The position numbers were made by a program, and so were the translations under genes. 6,504 nucleotides of DNA from Verrucomicrobia bacterium UBA1731 (GTDB lineage Bacteria; Verrucomicrobiota; Kiritimatiellia; RFP12; UBA1067): positions 1 to 6,504 of the forward strand of contig DCIH01000061.1 of the NCBI GenBank assembly GCA_002317575.1. Direction: 5' to 3'. The first letter of the stretch is position 1, and each line of letters opens with the position of its first letter. Shown in pieces: positions 5,464 through 6,504 of this stretch. The notes beneath the pieces were generated by a model. The model did no database searches. It saw only the letters and a program-made list of their open reading frames with translations, and was not told the origin of the DNA.

Positions 5464-6504
5464 TCAGTTCGCGTTGTCGTAGTGGCGTGCAATCGCCTCG
5501 TAGCCCTGCATCATGCACGCGGGCAACTTGCCGTAAAGCCCGTAGTAGTCGCAGACCACCGGAAGGCAGCGCGTCTTCCACTTCGCGATCGTGTTGAGCG
5601 CGATGGACGCGAGCTTGTGGTGCGCGAACGGGTTGGCGAAGCGCTCGATGACGGAGTTGGCGTAATCCGTCTTCTCGGCGTCCGGCAGGTTCACCGTTGG
5701 ATAGACCTCGTCGAAGAGTATCTTGCGGAGGAAGGCGTTTCCCTCCTCGTCCCCGACGACCTGCGCGACCTCCTCGAATCCGCGCTCGAGCCCCCAATAG
5801 ACGATCGACGTGTGCGCCGCATTGAGAAAACGGACCTTGCGCGTGCGGTAGGGCTGCATGTCGGGCGTGTAGACGACGTTGACGCCCGCCTTCTTGAGCG
5901 GCAGCTCGGCTTCGAGGTCGAAACCCGCCGGCGTCTCGACGACGAAGAAATGGAACGGTTCGCCGCAGACGAGGACGTCGTCCCGCTCGCCCAACTGCTT
6001 CGCGTAGCGTTCCGCCGACTCGGGATCGGGACATCCCGCGACGATGCGGTCGACGAGCGTCGAGCAGAAAACGCACTCGTTCTCGACGTAATCCTTCAGC
6101 GCTTGCCGCGGACCGCCCGCCGTCTCGTCCTCCAAATGCCGCAGCACGCACTTCTTGAGGTTGTCGCCGTTGTGTTCGATCAGCTCGCACGGAATGAAAA
6201 CGAGTCCGGGCATTCCCGCCGCATGCCGCGCCTTCAAGAGTCTCAGGACCTTCGCGGGAAAGGTGTTCGCGCCCTTCACGTACTGGATGCCCGCCTCGGT
6301 CGTGTTCGAAAAGACGAAACGAAGCGACGGCAGCGCGGCGTACTTCTCGACGTTCGTCCAGAGATCGACGCCCTTCACGGACGAGATCTCTTCGATCTCC
6401 TCGACCTCGCGGCCGCCCATGAAGCCGCGAAGGCAGGTATGGTACTTTCCCCCGCGCTCGTTCAGTATCCGCGACGGCGCGCAAAGCTCGTCGCCGATCG
6501 GCTG
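5464..6504 (-). CDS. uxaB: Tagaturonate reductase (altronate oxidoreductase), 5'-partial, short C-terminus
   Basis: Cytoplasmic NAD-dependent enzyme that reduces D-tagaturonate to D-altronate in galacturonate catabolism, after isomerase UxaC and before altronate dehydratase UxaA. The frame stays open to the right edge, so the start lies outside; 346 residues are visible. UxaB hallmarks are FSNTTEAGI (visible residues 66-74), IPCELIEHNGDNLK (104-117), FCSTLVDRIV (146-155) and PYRTRKVRFLNAAH (218-231). The last holds the superfamily catalytic Lys223, Asn228 and His231. Compared with E. coli UxaB as I recall it, about 50 N-terminal residues, including the nucleotide-binding loop, are cut off by the window edge. 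The ATG at 6420 is internal, because homology (GKYHTCLRG) continues upstream of it. The protein stops at ARHYDNAN-TGA, about 80 residues before the usual end, and only 58 nt separate this stop from the next gene. This may be a lineage-specific short form or a 3' deletion. Family assignment is strong; activity is uncertain. Probably first of the visible genes in one operon. Confidence 0.88.
   Translation of the reverse strand, partial: QPIGDELCAPSRILNERGGKYHTCLRGFMGGREVEEIEEISSVKGVDLWTNVEKYAALPSLRFVFSNTTEAGIQYVKGANTFPAKVLRLLKARHAAGMPGLVFIPCELIEHNGDNLKKCVLRHLEDETAGGPRQALKDYVENECVFCSTLVDRIVAGCPDPESAERYAKQLGERDDVLVCGEPFHFFVVETPAGFDLEAELPLKKAGVNVVYTPDMQPYRTRKVRFLNAAHTSIVYWGLERGFEEVAQVVGDEEGNAFLRKILFDEVYPTVNLPDAEKTDYANSVIERFANPFAHHKLASIALNTIAKWKTRCLPVVCDYYGLYGKLPACMMQGYEAIARHYDNAN

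Noticed and set aside
5406..5492. 29-residue extension of the GH42-like protein starting at 5492
   Set aside because: It overlaps uxaB, places a hydrophilic Thr/Arg/Asp stretch before the signal peptide, and ignores the AAGGAG at 5411-5416.
5420..6484. Frameshift restoring the missing UxaB C-terminus in another frame
   Set aside because: The alternative minus-strand frames after 5470 give Arg/Ser-rich sequence with no resemblance to the UxaB C-terminus, and there is too little room before the next gene.

Overview
The window is about 60% GC by eye and carries three co-directional protein-coding genes, all on the minus strand. They are followed by a short non-coding region at the left edge (1-295) that holds imperfect hairpin repeats. 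Signal peptides, clear Shine-Dalgarno sequences and a LacZ-type glycosidase point to a Gram-negative, polysaccharide-degrading bacterium. The pairing of a secreted GH42-like protein with a secreted GH2 enzyme, and the Cys-rich proteins, remind me of gut or rumen Lentisphaerae/Kiritimatiellae/Verrucomicrobia. That placement is an impression and was not tested.

Reading in the direction of transcription (right to left): (1) 6504-5464 is a 5'-truncated gene for a tagaturonate reductase (UxaB, mannitol-dehydrogenase superfamily). It keeps the catalytic Lys/Asn/His motif but ends about 80 residues earlier than E. coli UxaB. (2) After a 58-nt gap containing a small stem-loop, a LacI/cre-like palindrome and a strong ribosome binding site, 5405-3396 encodes a 669-residue exported protein. 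It resembles clan GH-A family 42 glycosidases, with a Cys-x-Cys-x2-His cluster and Asp where GH42 has its acid/base Glu. (3) Only 16 nt further on, 3379-296 encodes a 1027-residue exported GH2 LacZ-type beta-galactosidase. Its Shine-Dalgarno overlaps the preceding stop codon. Both catalytic glutamates are present, but two LacZ active-site positions (His357 and Trp999) are Cys.

The three genes look like one transcription unit. A reasonable but unproven reading is pectin or galacturonate-polysaccharide use: the two exported enzymes release sugars (for example galactose from galactan side chains), while UxaB handles galacturonate inside the cell by converting tagaturonate to altronate. No transporter, regulator or other uronate gene lies within the window to test this.

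The most unusual non-coding element is at 18-250, just beyond the 3' end of the GH2 gene: about five imperfect copies of a GGCGACTCGGTTGGGCGCT-like core spaced roughly 46-57 bp apart. Two are followed by perfect 8-bp hairpins whose stems differ by paired (compensatory) changes. No further genes are supported.
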